In this document: piece after piece, positions 1-8,376 of the stretch
How positions within the stretch are numbered: position 1 is the stretch's first letter
Layout of the letters: each line of letters opens with the position of its first letter
NCBI GenBank assembly: GCA_003402375.1
Contig: QFXJ01000045.1
Location: forward strand, 169,290-233,289
DNA length: 64,000 nucleotides
Origin: Candidatus Nitrotoga sp. CP45
GTDB taxonomy: Bacteria > Pseudomonadota > Gammaproteobacteria > Burkholderiales > Gallionellaceae
Direction of reading: 5' to 3'
Notes under the pieces: model-generated
Told to the model about the DNA's origin: nothing
The model's input: only the letters and a program-made list of their open reading frames with translations
Database searches by the model: none
Position numbers and translations under genes: made by a program

Positions 1-48
1 GCATATTCACGCTGCCAAACGCGCTCCATTTTGAGGTTCAGGAAGAAG
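1..48. repeat. Dispersed repeat, copy 1 (pairs with 22320-22364)
   Basis: The opening bases (GCATATTCACGCTGCC then TCCATTTTGAGGTTCAGGAA) recur with a few substitutions and a short gap at 22320-22364, ahead of the dienelactone hydrolase gene. Both copies lie in non-coding DNA upstream of a gene for an exported protein. I do not recognise the family; it could be the end of an old mobile element or a conserved upstream element. The copy may continue beyond the left edge of the window. Confidence 0.5.
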
Positions 49-167
49 CTTCGGGCTACGTCCTACACAGCTTCCCAACCAAGGTAAAAAAAGCGCACAA
101 TTCATGTGCTACAAAACCGGATAATTCTAAAACCCCGCGACATTTTCTTTTTTTACCGGTCATTAAA

Positions 168-896
168 ATGAATATATTTTTACCATTCCTTAGTATTGTC
201 TTTTCAAGCGTTGCGATTGCCGCTCCTGTAATGGCTACCAAAGTCAATTCCGACAGTACCGTTACCTTAAATTCAGTTGGTAAGTCAAAGGTAGGTTCAA
301 CAAAAACAGTTCAGCAAAAGAAAAGCAAAAAAATTGTTAACCATGCTAAGAAAAAAGGGGGCAAGAAAGTTGGCATAACGCAACAACCCGTACTAACAAA
401 AAGGGACAACGCTGACGGGACCATTACCTATAAAACATCGGGGAAACCGAAAGCGGATTTATCAGAAACAATTTCACTAAAGGAAAGTAAAGAAATTGAT
501 AAACAAGCTAAGGAAATAGGTGTCAAGGTTATTGATATAAAGGAACAACCCGTCATGACAAAGAAGGTTAATTCTGACGGAAGCGTTACCTATAACTTAG
601 TAGATGATTCAAAGGCCGATTCCCCCGAAACTGTTCCACCTAAACAAGGCAAAGATATCGAAAAACAAGCAGAGGATACAGGGGTAAAAGTTATTGAAAT
701 AAAAGAGCAACCTGTTATGACTAAGAAATTAAACCCAGACGGAACCGTTACCTATAATCCAGTGGGAGAACCGAGCGCCGATACCCCAGAAACTATTCTG
801 AAAAAAGAAGGCAAGGAGGTTGATGACAGATTCAAGGAGCTGGGTGTGAAAGTTATTGACGTTACGCCGAAAAGAGACATAACGCCTCAACAGTAA
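168..896 (+). CDS. Secreted Lys-rich tandem-repeat protein, unknown function
   Basis: Predicted 242 aa. The N-terminus has a hydrophobic signal peptide of about 22 residues ending near AIAAPVMA, so export is likely. The rest is built from about four tandem units of roughly 54 residues with the pattern EQPVMTKKVNSDGSVTYN, then KADSPET, then a Lys/Glu-rich stretch ending GVKVIDI. The last three units are closely alike and the first is diverged. The VNSDGSVTY-like segments suggest a repeated beta-hairpin, which is inference. No catalytic motif is visible. The gene is AT-rich and stands alone ahead of a palindromic repeat. I do not recognise a named family. Confidence 0.75.
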   Translation: MNIFLPFLSIVFSSVAIAAPVMATKVNSDSTVTLNSVGKSKVGSTKTVQQKKSKKIVNHAKKKGGKKVGITQQPVLTKRDNADGTITYKTSGKPKADLSETISLKESKEIDKQAKEIGVKVIDIKEQPVMTKKVNSDGSVTYNLVDDSKADSPETVPPKQGKDIEKQAEDTGVKVIEIKEQPVMTKKLNPDGTVTYNPVGEPSADTPETILKKEGKEVDDRFKELGVKVIDVTPKRDITPQQ

Positions 897-950
897 TTTC
901 CCAGCCACTTGCAGGTTGCATGCCAGGGATATAATTTTTTAGTGCGTTTA

Positions 951-1060
951 GGGAAACACTGATTAATCCACAATCGTCGTTCCCGCGAAAGCGGGAACCC
1001 AGTTAAATCAATAAGCTGGATCCCCGCTTTCGCGGGGATGACGAATTAATCAGCGTTTCC
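951..1060. repeat. MITE-like element: long imperfect inverted repeat with nested palindromes
   Basis: A segment of about 109 bp begins GGAAACACTGATTAAT and ends ATTAATCAGCGTTTCC, its near-exact reverse complement. Inside are two GC-rich palindromes in opposite orientation (TTCCCGCGAAAGCGGGAA and CCCCGCTTTCGCGGGG) separated by about 20 bp. It lies between two convergent genes (repeat protein and antiporter). It encodes nothing. It could fold as a cruciform and act as a bidirectional terminator. The structure is that of a non-autonomous mobile element or REP doublet. Confidence 0.8.
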
Positions 1061-1071
1061 TTAGGTCTCCG

Positions 1072-2400
1072 CTATTTCTTGGTAGACCAAAAACGACTTA
1101 TTAAAGGTTTAACGCTCGTCCCGTGTAAAAGAATGGAAAGCGTGATAACTACGAGCGTCATCTGAATCATTTGCTTAGCGATATTTTCTGGAAGACCATG
1201 CTGTATTGCATACATGAGATAGTAAATGGACCCGATGCCACGCACACCGAACCAACCTATCATCCAGCGTAGGCGCCACGTGGTAGAGGTATAGGCAAGG
1301 CTTATGAATACACTAACGGGGCGGGCTACGGTAAATAGAAATGCAGCTAGAGTGATTGTTTGCCAATTAAAAAATTGAACCGACAGCATTCCACCAATCA
1401 AAAAAACGAGCAGCAGCTCCGATAGCCGCTCTAAATGCTCCTCGAAGATTAAGGCTTCTGCGCTGATTTTAGGAGGGAGATCACTTTCCACGCTCACGCT
1501 AGCTATCTTAGGTTCTTGCGGTTGAACTTCTTGCACTTCCGCTTGATCCCGCTTCAGTTCCATCCGTTTAGTACGGGTTAGCATATTTTCGGTCTGACGT
1601 AATGCAACGCCCGCAAAGAATACGGTCAGGAATCCCCACGCATTAACAGAGACACTCAATCCATAAACTACGGCGATAAGTCCTAGTCCTACCAAATCAT
1701 CTAATACCTCATGCTTGGGGTCTTGCCCACGCAACATCCAGCCCAAATGAGCAAGCGCTGCTCCACCGAACACGCCTAAGCCAATTGCTGCCGAAGTTGC
1801 CCACAGCACATCCAGTAAAATCCATTTTGTACCAAAATCACCGAGTTCATGCAGACCTAGCAACCCCAATCCAAGCATTACAAAAGGGAACCCACTGCCA
1901 TCGTTCATGCCCGCTTCACTTGTTAAAGTAAAACGAAAATGATCATTGTCACCGGCGTGTCGGGACTGTACATCGGTTGCCAAAACCGGGTCGGTGGGCG
2001 CTAAAATCGCTCCAAGCAGTACGCCAGCACCTATGGGAAAATCAAGTACATAGTAAGCAAAAATAGCGACCATTCCCACCGTAATAGCCATGGATACCCA
2101 TGCAAGTAAAATAGGTGGTCGCCAACGCGATAACTTTACCGGCACGGGCATTTTTACCCCCGCCGAAAATAACGAAATCAGGACGGCGATTTCCGTCAAG
2201 AGTTCTAATTGTGCTGATTGTTTAAAGGGATCGAAATGGAATAGATTTAGAAATATAGGGCCGGCTGCAACGCCAACCATTAAATATATAATGGAGGAGG
2301 TAAAGGGCGAACGACCCAGGATGGTGGATGTCAGCCCCCTCGCTAATAAGATACCTCCGATTAGTAAAAACCAGTGTGTATTAGTCATTGCAGACCCCAT
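1072..2400 (-). CDS. Cation/proton antiporter (CPA family, Na+/H+ exchanger)
   Basis: 442 aa inner-membrane protein with about 11-12 hydrophobic segments. The sodium/hydrogen exchanger signature is visible: GAILAPTDPVLATDVQ (about residues 127-142) and the following EAGMNDGSGFPFV (about 162-174) carry the acidic residues expected in the ion path. A charged loop at about 270-315 (KRDQAEVQEVQPQEPK) splits the membrane domain. Expected role is exchange of Na+ or K+ for H+ in pH and salt homeostasis; the substrate cannot be read from sequence. The start could be Met1 (2400) or Met5 (2388). It is convergent with the repeat protein across the MITE-like element. Confidence 0.85.
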   Translation of the reverse strand: MGSAMTNTHWFLLIGGILLARGLTSTILGRSPFTSSIIYLMVGVAAGPIFLNLFHFDPFKQSAQLELLTEIAVLISLFSAGVKMPVPVKLSRWRPPILLAWVSMAITVGMVAIFAYYVLDFPIGAGVLLGAILAPTDPVLATDVQSRHAGDNDHFRFTLTSEAGMNDGSGFPFVMLGLGLLGLHELGDFGTKWILLDVLWATSAAIGLGVFGGAALAHLGWMLRGQDPKHEVLDDLVGLGLIAVVYGLSVSVNAWGFLTVFFAGVALRQTENMLTRTKRMELKRDQAEVQEVQPQEPKIASVSVESDLPPKISAEALIFEEHLERLSELLLVFLIGGMLSVQFFNWQTITLAAFLFTVARPVSVFISLAYTSTTWRLRWMIGWFGVRGIGSIYYLMYAIQHGLPENIAKQMIQMTLVVITLSILLHGTSVKPLISRFWSTKK

Positions 2401-2731
2401 TAAGATTTAATTTTGCCTCCACCTGATCGAATTTAAAGTGAGTGATTATGCTCACAGTGGGTAAGCTCTTAGTGGTTATTCTTGTATTTGCCCACCAGCA
2501 TCAATGGCTATCGGATGGAATCAGACGGGATATTCTTTATATGGAATCAGGTTTAACGACGTTACTAAATCATACAAGCGAGAATAATTCATCAAACACT
2601 GTATGGACTCAAAGGTCATGCTTAGAAAGATCGGATTTCGCTAGCAGCCGGTTATTTCCGACATGGGAATCCAGAGGTCGGCAGAAAATTTATGTATGAA
2701 CGCCTTGCGGTTATTGAATACACCAAAAACT
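2401..2731. other. Intergenic region, no supported gene
   Basis: About 330 bp between the antiporter start and the YqjD-like gene. The ORF track gives an 85 aa plus-strand ORF at 2442-2699, but its composition (Ser/Asn/Arg mix, no domain), lack of a convincing ribosome site and lack of partners make it doubtful. The antiporter promoter should lie here. No clear repeat or terminator was seen. Confidence 0.5.
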
Positions 2732-3016
2732 CTAATTTCTCCTTTTATTAAGTAGTTTCCCCAAGGTAAAGCTCAGGACTATGGCAATGCTTAAACATTT
2801 GAGAGGGCTGCTTTGAATGCAACTCCTGCCTTTATCTAAAAGTTGATGATAGGTGTCTTCCAATTGTGCAGCTCGATAAGCAAGTGATTCAACAGTTCTG
2901 TGCGAGCCATCCGCCAAACTAGCAATTACATCCATTTCCTTATCGGCAACCTTATCAATTACCTCGTGCAACGTTGATTCAATATTTTTCTTGGGGTTTG
3001 GTGATGTGGCATCCAT
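2732..3016 (-). CDS. YqjD/ElaB-like (DUF883-type) membrane-anchored protein
   Basis: 94 aa. It has a long amphipathic helical N-terminal part (residues about 10-65) followed by one C-terminal membrane segment (LKCLSIAIVLSFTLGKLL) and a short basic tail (NKRRN). This is the layout of the ElaB/YqjD family, which are C-tail-anchored inner-membrane proteins with a cytoplasmic helical domain; E. coli YqjD binds ribosomes in stationary phase. A more typical member is at 49486. Ribosome site AGGATT precedes the ATG. It is monocistronic. The family call is from layout and weak similarity, not from a diagnostic motif. Confidence 0.6.
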   Translation of the reverse strand: MDATSPNPKKNIESTLHEVIDKVADKEMDVIASLADGSHRTVESLAYRAAQLEDTYHQLLDKGRSCIQSSPLKCLSIAIVLSFTLGKLLNKRRN

Positions 3017-3209
3017 GATTGAATCCTTATTAAAAATTGGAAGAATAGAACCCTCTCCTAAATGCGCGTCCGTAGACTTATCGAGTACAAATAATCACCT
3101 GCAAGGATGAGCTGTAATCTTATTAGCAAGACACAGGGAGCAATCGTAGGTTAATTGAAAGAGAGAGCATGGTCTGTGCGGTGGTACACAATCTGGAAAA
3201 TTATCCAGT

Positions 3210-3792
3210 TTATTTTTTCAGGTCACTGGCTCGGTCGCGCGCTCCCGAGCAAGCGAAGAAGCAAACAGACGGCCCGCAAACCCGCGCTGATACATGACTT
3301 CCATCTTGAATGCCCGAGAGGGCAGCAGAGAACAGACGGTGGATGGTCGAATCCTTCCACACCAGCTTGCCGGTCGCCCCGATGGAACCTTGCCGTCCAG
3401 GGTGGTTTGGATGGTATCGAGATGTTCGGTGCGCTCGGTCAGCACCTTGCGACATTGGCCATAGGCGGTGATGACTTCGGCAGTAATCGCGTCCGTTCGG
3501 GCTTGGGCGATGGCAAAGTGCCGGAATACTTCCTGAATCCAGACTTGCCGGTGGTTTTGCTTTCCTAGCGGATTGGGTAGACGTCGGTGCTCCCGCGAAA
3601 CAGCCAACGAAATAGCGCCATTTTTTCGGCGGTGGAAAGACGAGAGGGTTCCGGCTCCAAGACTGGCGGCACTGGTTCAAGTGTGGTTGGCTCTGGCTGG
3701 CAAGTGCCAATAAAGATACCGTGACCGTCCAGCAACGCGATCAGGCGGGCGTTTTCTGCTTGCAATGCGGTCAACTGATCGCGTTCACTTAT
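3210..3792 (-). pseudogene. Decayed remnant of a TOTE-type primase/helicase gene
   Basis: Two pieces of one protein family survive in different frames. The upstream piece (about 3792-3565) reads ERDQLTALQAENARLIALL, a proline/glutamate linker, then STAEKMALFRWLFRGSTDVY and a stop. This is how proteins of transposon-encoded (TOTE) conflict systems begin: a coiled coil leading into an archaeo-eukaryotic primase domain. The downstream piece (about 3570-3390) reads RTDAITAEVITAYGQCRKVL then TERTEHLDTIQ, like the C-terminal helicase part of such proteins. Almost everything between is deleted and frameshifted. The codon where Met is expected is ATA. The 5' end overlaps the stop of the DUF6155-like gene, so it was probably once coupled to it. 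Family assignment rests on remembered motifs. Confidence 0.6.
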
Positions 3793-4330
3793 CGGCACCG
3801 TACTCGGCAAGCAAGTCGTCCATATTGTCACCCACGCCATAGCCGAAGTTATGGCAGGTGCGGCGCACCGTATCCAGCCTGTCCGCAAATGGCTGGCGCT
3901 GAACGTCGGCCAAACTGGCGACGATTTTCAAGGCCTGCTCGAACATTTGCACCAGCGCATCGAAGTAGCCCTCATCCTGCAGGCCGACATCATTGCTGAA
4001 CCCCGCTGCCCGCTCGCAATAGAACACCATCAGCTCGGCCAGACCTTCCGCTTGGCCGATGGCTTTTTTGTAATCGGCGATAGGCTTTTTTGCCTTGGCG
4101 ACCGAGATGTCTTGATTCTTGAACACGTCGGGCCATAGCCAGCGCTCGATGGTTACCTTGTACGGTTTGAGCACGTCGTCGCCCAGATTGAGGCGCGCGT
4201 GCAGGAAGGTTTGGTTATCCTTGTTGGCTGCGTACAGATCTTGCAGCAGACCGAGCAGTCCGGCACGGTCGAAATCGGCCAGTTTGGTTTTGACGTCACT
4301 CCACGAGACTGAGTTTTTCTTGGTGACCAT
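3785..4330 (-). CDS. DUF6155-like hypothetical protein in the type I RM operon
   Basis: 181 aa, mainly helical and soluble, with no signal peptide. The N-terminus (FDRAGLLGLLQDLYAANKDN then TFLHARL) resembles the DUF6155 group, whose function is unknown. The C-terminus ends CHNFGYGVGDNMDDLLAEYG. No catalytic motif stands out. It starts 3 bp after the rhuM stop, so it is cotranscribed with the restriction genes, and it overlaps the start of the TOTE-like remnant. Position at the 3' end of a restriction operon suggests an accessory gene of the defence island. The domain name is tentative. Confidence 0.6.
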   Translation of the reverse strand: MVTKKNSVSWSDVKTKLADFDRAGLLGLLQDLYAANKDNQTFLHARLNLGDDVLKPYKVTIERWLWPDVFKNQDISVAKAKKPIADYKKAIGQAEGLAELMVFYCERAAGFSNDVGLQDEGYFDALVQMFEQALKIVASLADVQRQPFADRLDTVRRTCHNFGYGVGDNMDDLLAEYGADK

Positions 4331-4333
4331 TCT

Positions 4334-5404
4334 TTATTTTCCCTCTTCATCGGATTTGTGTTCAGATTCGATCTGTTTGACCAAGCGGTCGAAATCACTC
4401 TCATACAAGCGATCCTGCACGATGCGGTACTTCTCAAATTCGCTTTCGGCGTGTGCCTTGGCAATTTCCGCCGTGACTTTGCCCGCGTCCTGCAACACTT
4501 TCCGGTCCGTGGCCTCGATAAAGCGGTTGAGGCGCGTTTCCCAATCCTGCATGGTCATGGGAATCTTGCGCTGCGCCATGTCCTCGGCCACATCCAGATA
4601 GGCGTTGACCAGGCGGGAAAGCTGCGCCATTTCCTGCTCGGTCAGGTAGTTCTTGGCCACCACCACATCGAATTTTTGAATCTTGCCCGCCGGGGCATCC
4701 TTCCACGTGCTCAGCCCCATGTTCGCCTTATCGGCGTCTGCACGGTGGTAGACGATCTCGGCCGCCGTCTGCCCGTGGATGGCCCAGTGCAGCTTGTTTT
4801 GCACGGTGGCGAAAAAGCGTTTGGTAGCCAGCGCTGTGATGTCGTAGTCAATCGACGTGGCGTAAATGTCAGTGATCTTCTGGTAGAACTTGCGCTCCGA
4901 AAGGCGAATCTCGCGGATGCGCTGCAACTGCTCTTCAAAATACTGCTCGGTGAGAACGGAGCCACCGGACTTGATGCGCTCGTCATCCATCACATAGGCT
5001 TTGATGGTGAACTGCTCGATGATGCCGGTTGCCCACTTGCGAAACTGTACGGCACGTTCGGAGTTGACCTTGTATCCCACGGCGATGATGGCCGCGAGGC
5101 TGTAGTGCTGAGTGTCGTACGTCTTGCCATCAGCGGCGGTTATTCGAAATTTTCGAATAACTGAATCTTCCTCCAATTCGCTGTCAGAAAACACTTTTTT
5201 CAGGTGGTAGTTGATGGTGTGGGTTTCTACGTCGTAGAGCACGCCCATCATCTTTTGCGTCAGCCAGATGCTCTCATCCGCATAAATGGTCTCCACACCG
5301 CCTTGCCCACTGGCCGCGACGAAGGTCAGGTATTCGGCCGCTGATGAACGGACGAGAGATACCTCGTTTTTCTTGGGCGCTTGCGGTTGTTTGTTCTTGC
5401 TCAT
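4334..5404 (-). CDS. rhuM: RhuM family protein, accessory to the type I RM locus
   Basis: 356 aa from the ATG at 5404, chosen because AAAGGAGAT sits 6 nt upstream; the ORF-track extension reads through a palindromic repeat (PPPNLPLEGGG). Residues about 30-110 carry the RhuM hallmark: WLTQKMMGVLYDVETHTINY then HLKKVF and a region resembling phage anti-repressor DNA-binding folds. Further on are KWATGIIEQFTIKAYVMDDE, then KFYQKITDIYATSIDYD, typical of the family. RhuM was first described on a Salmonella pathogenicity island and is frequent next to hsdS; its molecular role is unknown. It lies downstream of hsdS across a repeat pair and is tightly followed by the DUF6155-like gene. Confidence 0.85.
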   Translation of the reverse strand: MSKNKQPQAPKKNEVSLVRSSAAEYLTFVAASGQGGVETIYADESIWLTQKMMGVLYDVETHTINYHLKKVFSDSELEEDSVIRKFRITAADGKTYDTQHYSLAAIIAVGYKVNSERAVQFRKWATGIIEQFTIKAYVMDDERIKSGGSVLTEQYFEEQLQRIREIRLSERKFYQKITDIYATSIDYDITALATKRFFATVQNKLHWAIHGQTAAEIVYHRADADKANMGLSTWKDAPAGKIQKFDVVVAKNYLTEQEMAQLSRLVNAYLDVAEDMAQRKIPMTMQDWETRLNRFIEATDRKVLQDAGKVTAEIAKAHAESEFEKYRIVQDRLYESDFDRLVKQIESEHKSDEEGK

Positions 5405-5417
5405 ACCTATCTCCTTT

Positions 5418-5520
5418 GTTCCTCCCCCTTCAAGGGGGAGGTTAGGTGGGGGATGGGGTGTTAAGTTGATCACAAATTTCACCCATCCCCACCCCAGCCC
5501 TCCCCTTGAAGGGGAGGTAG
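5418..5520. repeat. Inverted pair of GC-rich palindromic repeats between hsdS and rhuM
   Basis: Two head-to-head copies of one unit. The left reads CCTCCCCCTTCAAGGGGGAGG followed by TGGGGGATGGGGT; the right reads CATCCCCACCCCAGCC followed by CTCCCCTTGAAGGGGAGG. Each palindrome can form a strong hairpin. The same unit flanks the DUF559 gene at about 8410 and 8817. They resemble REP/BIME doublets. They could also uncouple or attenuate transcription between hsdS and rhuM. Confidence 0.85.
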
Positions 5521-5522
5521 CA

Positions 5523-6749
5523 TTACGCCACCGTGACTTGGCCGTTCATCAGTAGGGGCAGGAGCCAGTCGCGTAATCTGGAAAGCTCTTGATTTTCAAA
5601 AATAGATTGCTTAATTTTTTTAAACCAGGGCGTTACGACATCTTGATATCTTTGTGCGACAGAGCGTTCAGGAAGAACAATTCTTGATTCTTTTAAAAAC
5701 TTGAAATGCCGTGCATATCCATAACTAGATAAGTCGATATCTGATACCACTTGATACATGAGGTAGCCGGGCATTCTTTGGCTTTCGGAAAGCAAAATCT
5801 GCGTGCCATCTGCTCCCCGCGCATAGTTGAAGTTCACCAACTTGACTGCTCTAGTGTGATCGCCAAACACAACATGGGGTTGCTTGGGAACGATTAGGGA
5901 TGATTGTTCGTTTGTAAAACCACAGATATAACTCTGGCCTTGATCGATCACTGGGATCAAGCCGGTCTCAAGGATGTTTTTGTTCAGTATCTTTGTTGTA
6001 GTGGGCACCTTACCCAAGACATCTCCGATAAGCGAATCCTCCCACCCCGCCGGAATCTCCCGTTTCAGGGTGGGGTTGTAAACCATCTTGCCGCCGGAGG
6101 ATTTGTAGGGTTTGCCGTTGGCGTCGGGGAAGTCTAACTGCACGAACCAGTAGTCGTACAGCGTCTTGGCCATCGCCTCCAACTCGGCGTTGATGCGGTT
6201 GTTGCAGTCGATTTTGGCGTCTAGGGCGGAGAGGACGGCGGCGATTTTTTTCTGCTCAGAAATGTCCACAGGCAATACAACGGGAAGCGAACGTATTATT
6301 CCTAGATTAATTAATGGAACAGTGCTCCCTGTGTTTCTATTTGTAATTGCATTAAAAATCCATGGGCTGGCTAGCCACGCGTATAAAAAATTGGGGTCTG
6401 CTTTTTCTGTGTCCGCACGAAACCGGAGTTGCTTGTTTGATATGACATATCTTTTGTAAGCGCCACCCTTGGGAATCATTCCAACTTGGCCGATAGTTCC
6501 AGCGGCGGTGAATATTAGGTCGCCTTCAATTGCGTAAGCATTCAACTCATCTGCCTTTTCCTCTGTCAAAAAAACGAAACCGTCGTCAATAAATTTCCGG
6601 TAGTCGATGGTTAAGTTATTGCCCCGGATAACGGGAATGCCTTCGTTTCTGAAATACTGTTTTCCTATGTTGCTTCCGAATGGCCCCGAAATTACTGATC
6701 GACCTGCTGCCGCCAAATCTCCAAGCCTTACTTTTTTCCTATTACTCAT
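5523..6749 (-). CDS. hsdS: Type I restriction-modification specificity subunit HsdS
   Basis: 408 aa. HsdS recognises the two halves of the bipartite target and forms the M2S1 methylase with HsdM. The usual two-fold layout is visible: target recognition domain 1 (about 1-150), a central conserved helical spacer (SEQKKIAAVLSALDAKIDCN then LEAMAKTLYDYWF), domain 2 (about 220-370), and a C-terminal helix (FENQELSRLRDWLLPLLMNG). The target cannot be predicted. The ATG overlaps the hsdM stop by 8 nt, so the genes are coupled. Length is normal and there are no internal stops. Confidence 0.95.
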   Translation of the reverse strand: MSNRKKVRLGDLAAAGRSVISGPFGSNIGKQYFRNEGIPVIRGNNLTIDYRKFIDDGFVFLTEEKADELNAYAIEGDLIFTAAGTIGQVGMIPKGGAYKRYVISNKQLRFRADTEKADPNFLYAWLASPWIFNAITNRNTGSTVPLINLGIIRSLPVVLPVDISEQKKIAAVLSALDAKIDCNNRINAELEAMAKTLYDYWFVQLDFPDANGKPYKSSGGKMVYNPTLKREIPAGWEDSLIGDVLGKVPTTTKILNKNILETGLIPVIDQGQSYICGFTNEQSSLIVPKQPHVVFGDHTRAVKLVNFNYARGADGTQILLSESQRMPGYLMYQVVSDIDLSSYGYARHFKFLKESRIVLPERSVAQRYQDVVTPWFKKIKQSIFENQELSRLRDWLLPLLMNGQVTVA

Positions 6750-8376
6750 ACCGCAATCCCGTCAACTGCTTCCTGATCTCCTGCTCCAACCCCGCCGATT
6801 CCTTGAAAAGCTTGTCCAGGTTGTCGGTAAAGCCCTGCAACTTTGCGGCGAACTGCGCCGGCGTCAGATCGCTGTACTCGATCTTCACGTCGAAATACTG
6901 CCCGGCACTCAAGCTGTAATTCTTGTCGGTGATCTCGTCGTAGCTCACAACCACCGAGAAATCCTCCACCGCCTGCTTGGCGTTGAAGGTAGCGATGATG
7001 CGGTTTTCCTCAGCATCGGAAAGCAGGGTTTTCTGATTCTTGCCATCCTTGACCTTGGTGCCAAGGTTGGAGGCATCAACCAGTACCACACCTTCCTTGT
7101 TGGCGTCGTCGATGAATAGGATGGAAACATTGGTGCCGGTAGTTGCGAAGATGTTGCTGGGCATGGAGACCACGCCGGCGAGCATCTTCTTGTCCACCAG
7201 ATGTTCACGAATCTTCCTGTCGATACCCGACTGGGCGGTGACGAATCCGGTGGGCACCACGACCGCCGCCTTGCCGCCAGGTTTCAGCGAATAGATGATG
7301 TGCTGGAGAAAGAGCTGGTAGATGGACATCTTATCGACGGCCTGCTTGGGAATGTTCGGCACGCCCGCGAAGAAGCGTTCCTGATGCTCCTTGGCGTCCA
7401 GCTCGTTGCGGTCATCACTGAAATCCATCTTGAAGGGCGGATTGCTGACGATGTAGTCGAACTTCTTCAGCACCTTGCCCTCCCGGTGATAGGGGTGGAG
7501 CAGGGTGTTGCCCTGGATGATGTGGGGGATGGAGTGCACTAGGTTGTTGAGGATGAGGTTCAGGCGCAGCAGGCTGGAGGACTTCTGCGAGATGTCCTGC
7601 GAATAGATGCTGCAGCGTTGCTCGCCGATGGCGTGGGCGATGTTCATCAGCAGGGAGCCGGAACCGGCTGATGGGTCGTAGCAACTGACATCCTTGACCT
7701 TGCCGCGCACCGCCTCCGGCACCAGGATGGCTGCCATGATTTTGGCGACGGCGTGCGGGGTGTAATACTCGGCGTATTTGCCGCCGCTGTCTTTGTTGTA
7801 ATCTTTGATCAGGTATTCAAACAGCGCAGCGTAGAAGTCATATTTCTGCGTGAAGATGCGCTCGAAGCTGAAGTCGCCCAATTTGTTGATGAGGGCGCGG
7901 CAGAAGGCGTCGCGCTTGGAGGGATCGGAGATGAATTCGCTGACCCGGTCGAATAGGGTGATCTTGGTGCCGCCATCGGTTTTCACCGCGAAAATTTCAT
8001 TGTTGCTGATAGCGATGTCGCGCAGGGTATCATCAAACAGTTTGGCGAATTCCGGCGCGGTCTGACGGTTCCACAGGTGGGCAATGAAGTGCTCGGGTTT
8101 CAGGCGAGCGGTGTCCGGCCCCATCTGCATTTGCAGCATGTCCAGCTCGTTGGTACTCAGGCTGGCGATGGCTTGTTCCCACTTGTCTGCCTGCGCGAGG
8201 TCGGGCCGGATTTTCTTGGCCTCGAAGGCGAATTTGTCATTGAGAAATTTATAGAGAAAGACCTGGGTGATGATCTTGAATTCGTTGCCGTCGTTGCCCA
8301 AGCCATAGGCGGCGCAGATGGCTTTTATGCTGTCGATCAGCTCACGCGTGCGTTGTTCAAATTCCTGCGTTATCAA
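6742..8376 (-). CDS. hsdM: Type I restriction-modification DNA methyltransferase HsdM
   Basis: 544 aa N6-adenine methylase subunit. An N-terminal helical domain covers about 1-150. The SAM site DPSAGSGSLLMNI (about 240) and the catalytic NPPF tetrad (about 315) are intact, followed by FAGVPNIPKQAVDKMSIYQL and AAVVVPTGFV. The start is TTG; AGGAG lies 7 nt upstream, and TTGA overlaps the stop of the DUF559 gene, so translational coupling is likely. It pairs with hsdS downstream and hsdR upstream. Everything visible suggests an active enzyme. Confidence 0.96.
   Translation of the reverse strand: MITQEFEQRTRELIDSIKAICAAYGLGNDGNEFKIITQVFLYKFLNDKFAFEAKKIRPDLAQADKWEQAIASLSTNELDMLQMQMGPDTARLKPEHFIAHLWNRQTAPEFAKLFDDTLRDIAISNNEIFAVKTDGGTKITLFDRVSEFISDPSKRDAFCRALINKLGDFSFERIFTQKYDFYAALFEYLIKDYNKDSGGKYAEYYTPHAVAKIMAAILVPEAVRGKVKDVSCYDPSAGSGSLLMNIAHAIGEQRCSIYSQDISQKSSSLLRLNLILNNLVHSIPHIIQGNTLLHPYHREGKVLKKFDYIVSNPPFKMDFSDDRNELDAKEHQERFFAGVPNIPKQAVDKMSIYQLFLQHIIYSLKPGGKAAVVVPTGFVTAQSGIDRKIREHLVDKKMLAGVVSMPSNIFATTGTNVSILFIDDANKEGVVLVDASNLGTKVKDGKNQKTLLSDAEENRIIATFNAKQAVEDFSVVVSYDEITDKNYSLSAGQYFDVKIEYSDLTPAQFAAKLQGFTDNLDKLFKESAGLEQEIRKQLTGLRYE

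Noticed and set aside
951-1060. CRISPR-like spacing of palindromes
   Set aside because: Only two opposed palindromes and no regular spacers; better explained as a MITE/REP doublet.
2442-2699. 85 aa plus-strand ORF after the antiporter
   Set aside because: No domain, no convincing ribosome site, composition unlike a real protein; the region is probably promoter DNA.
3155-3568. 137 aa plus-strand ORF
   Set aside because: Antisense to the TOTE-like remnant; no domain.
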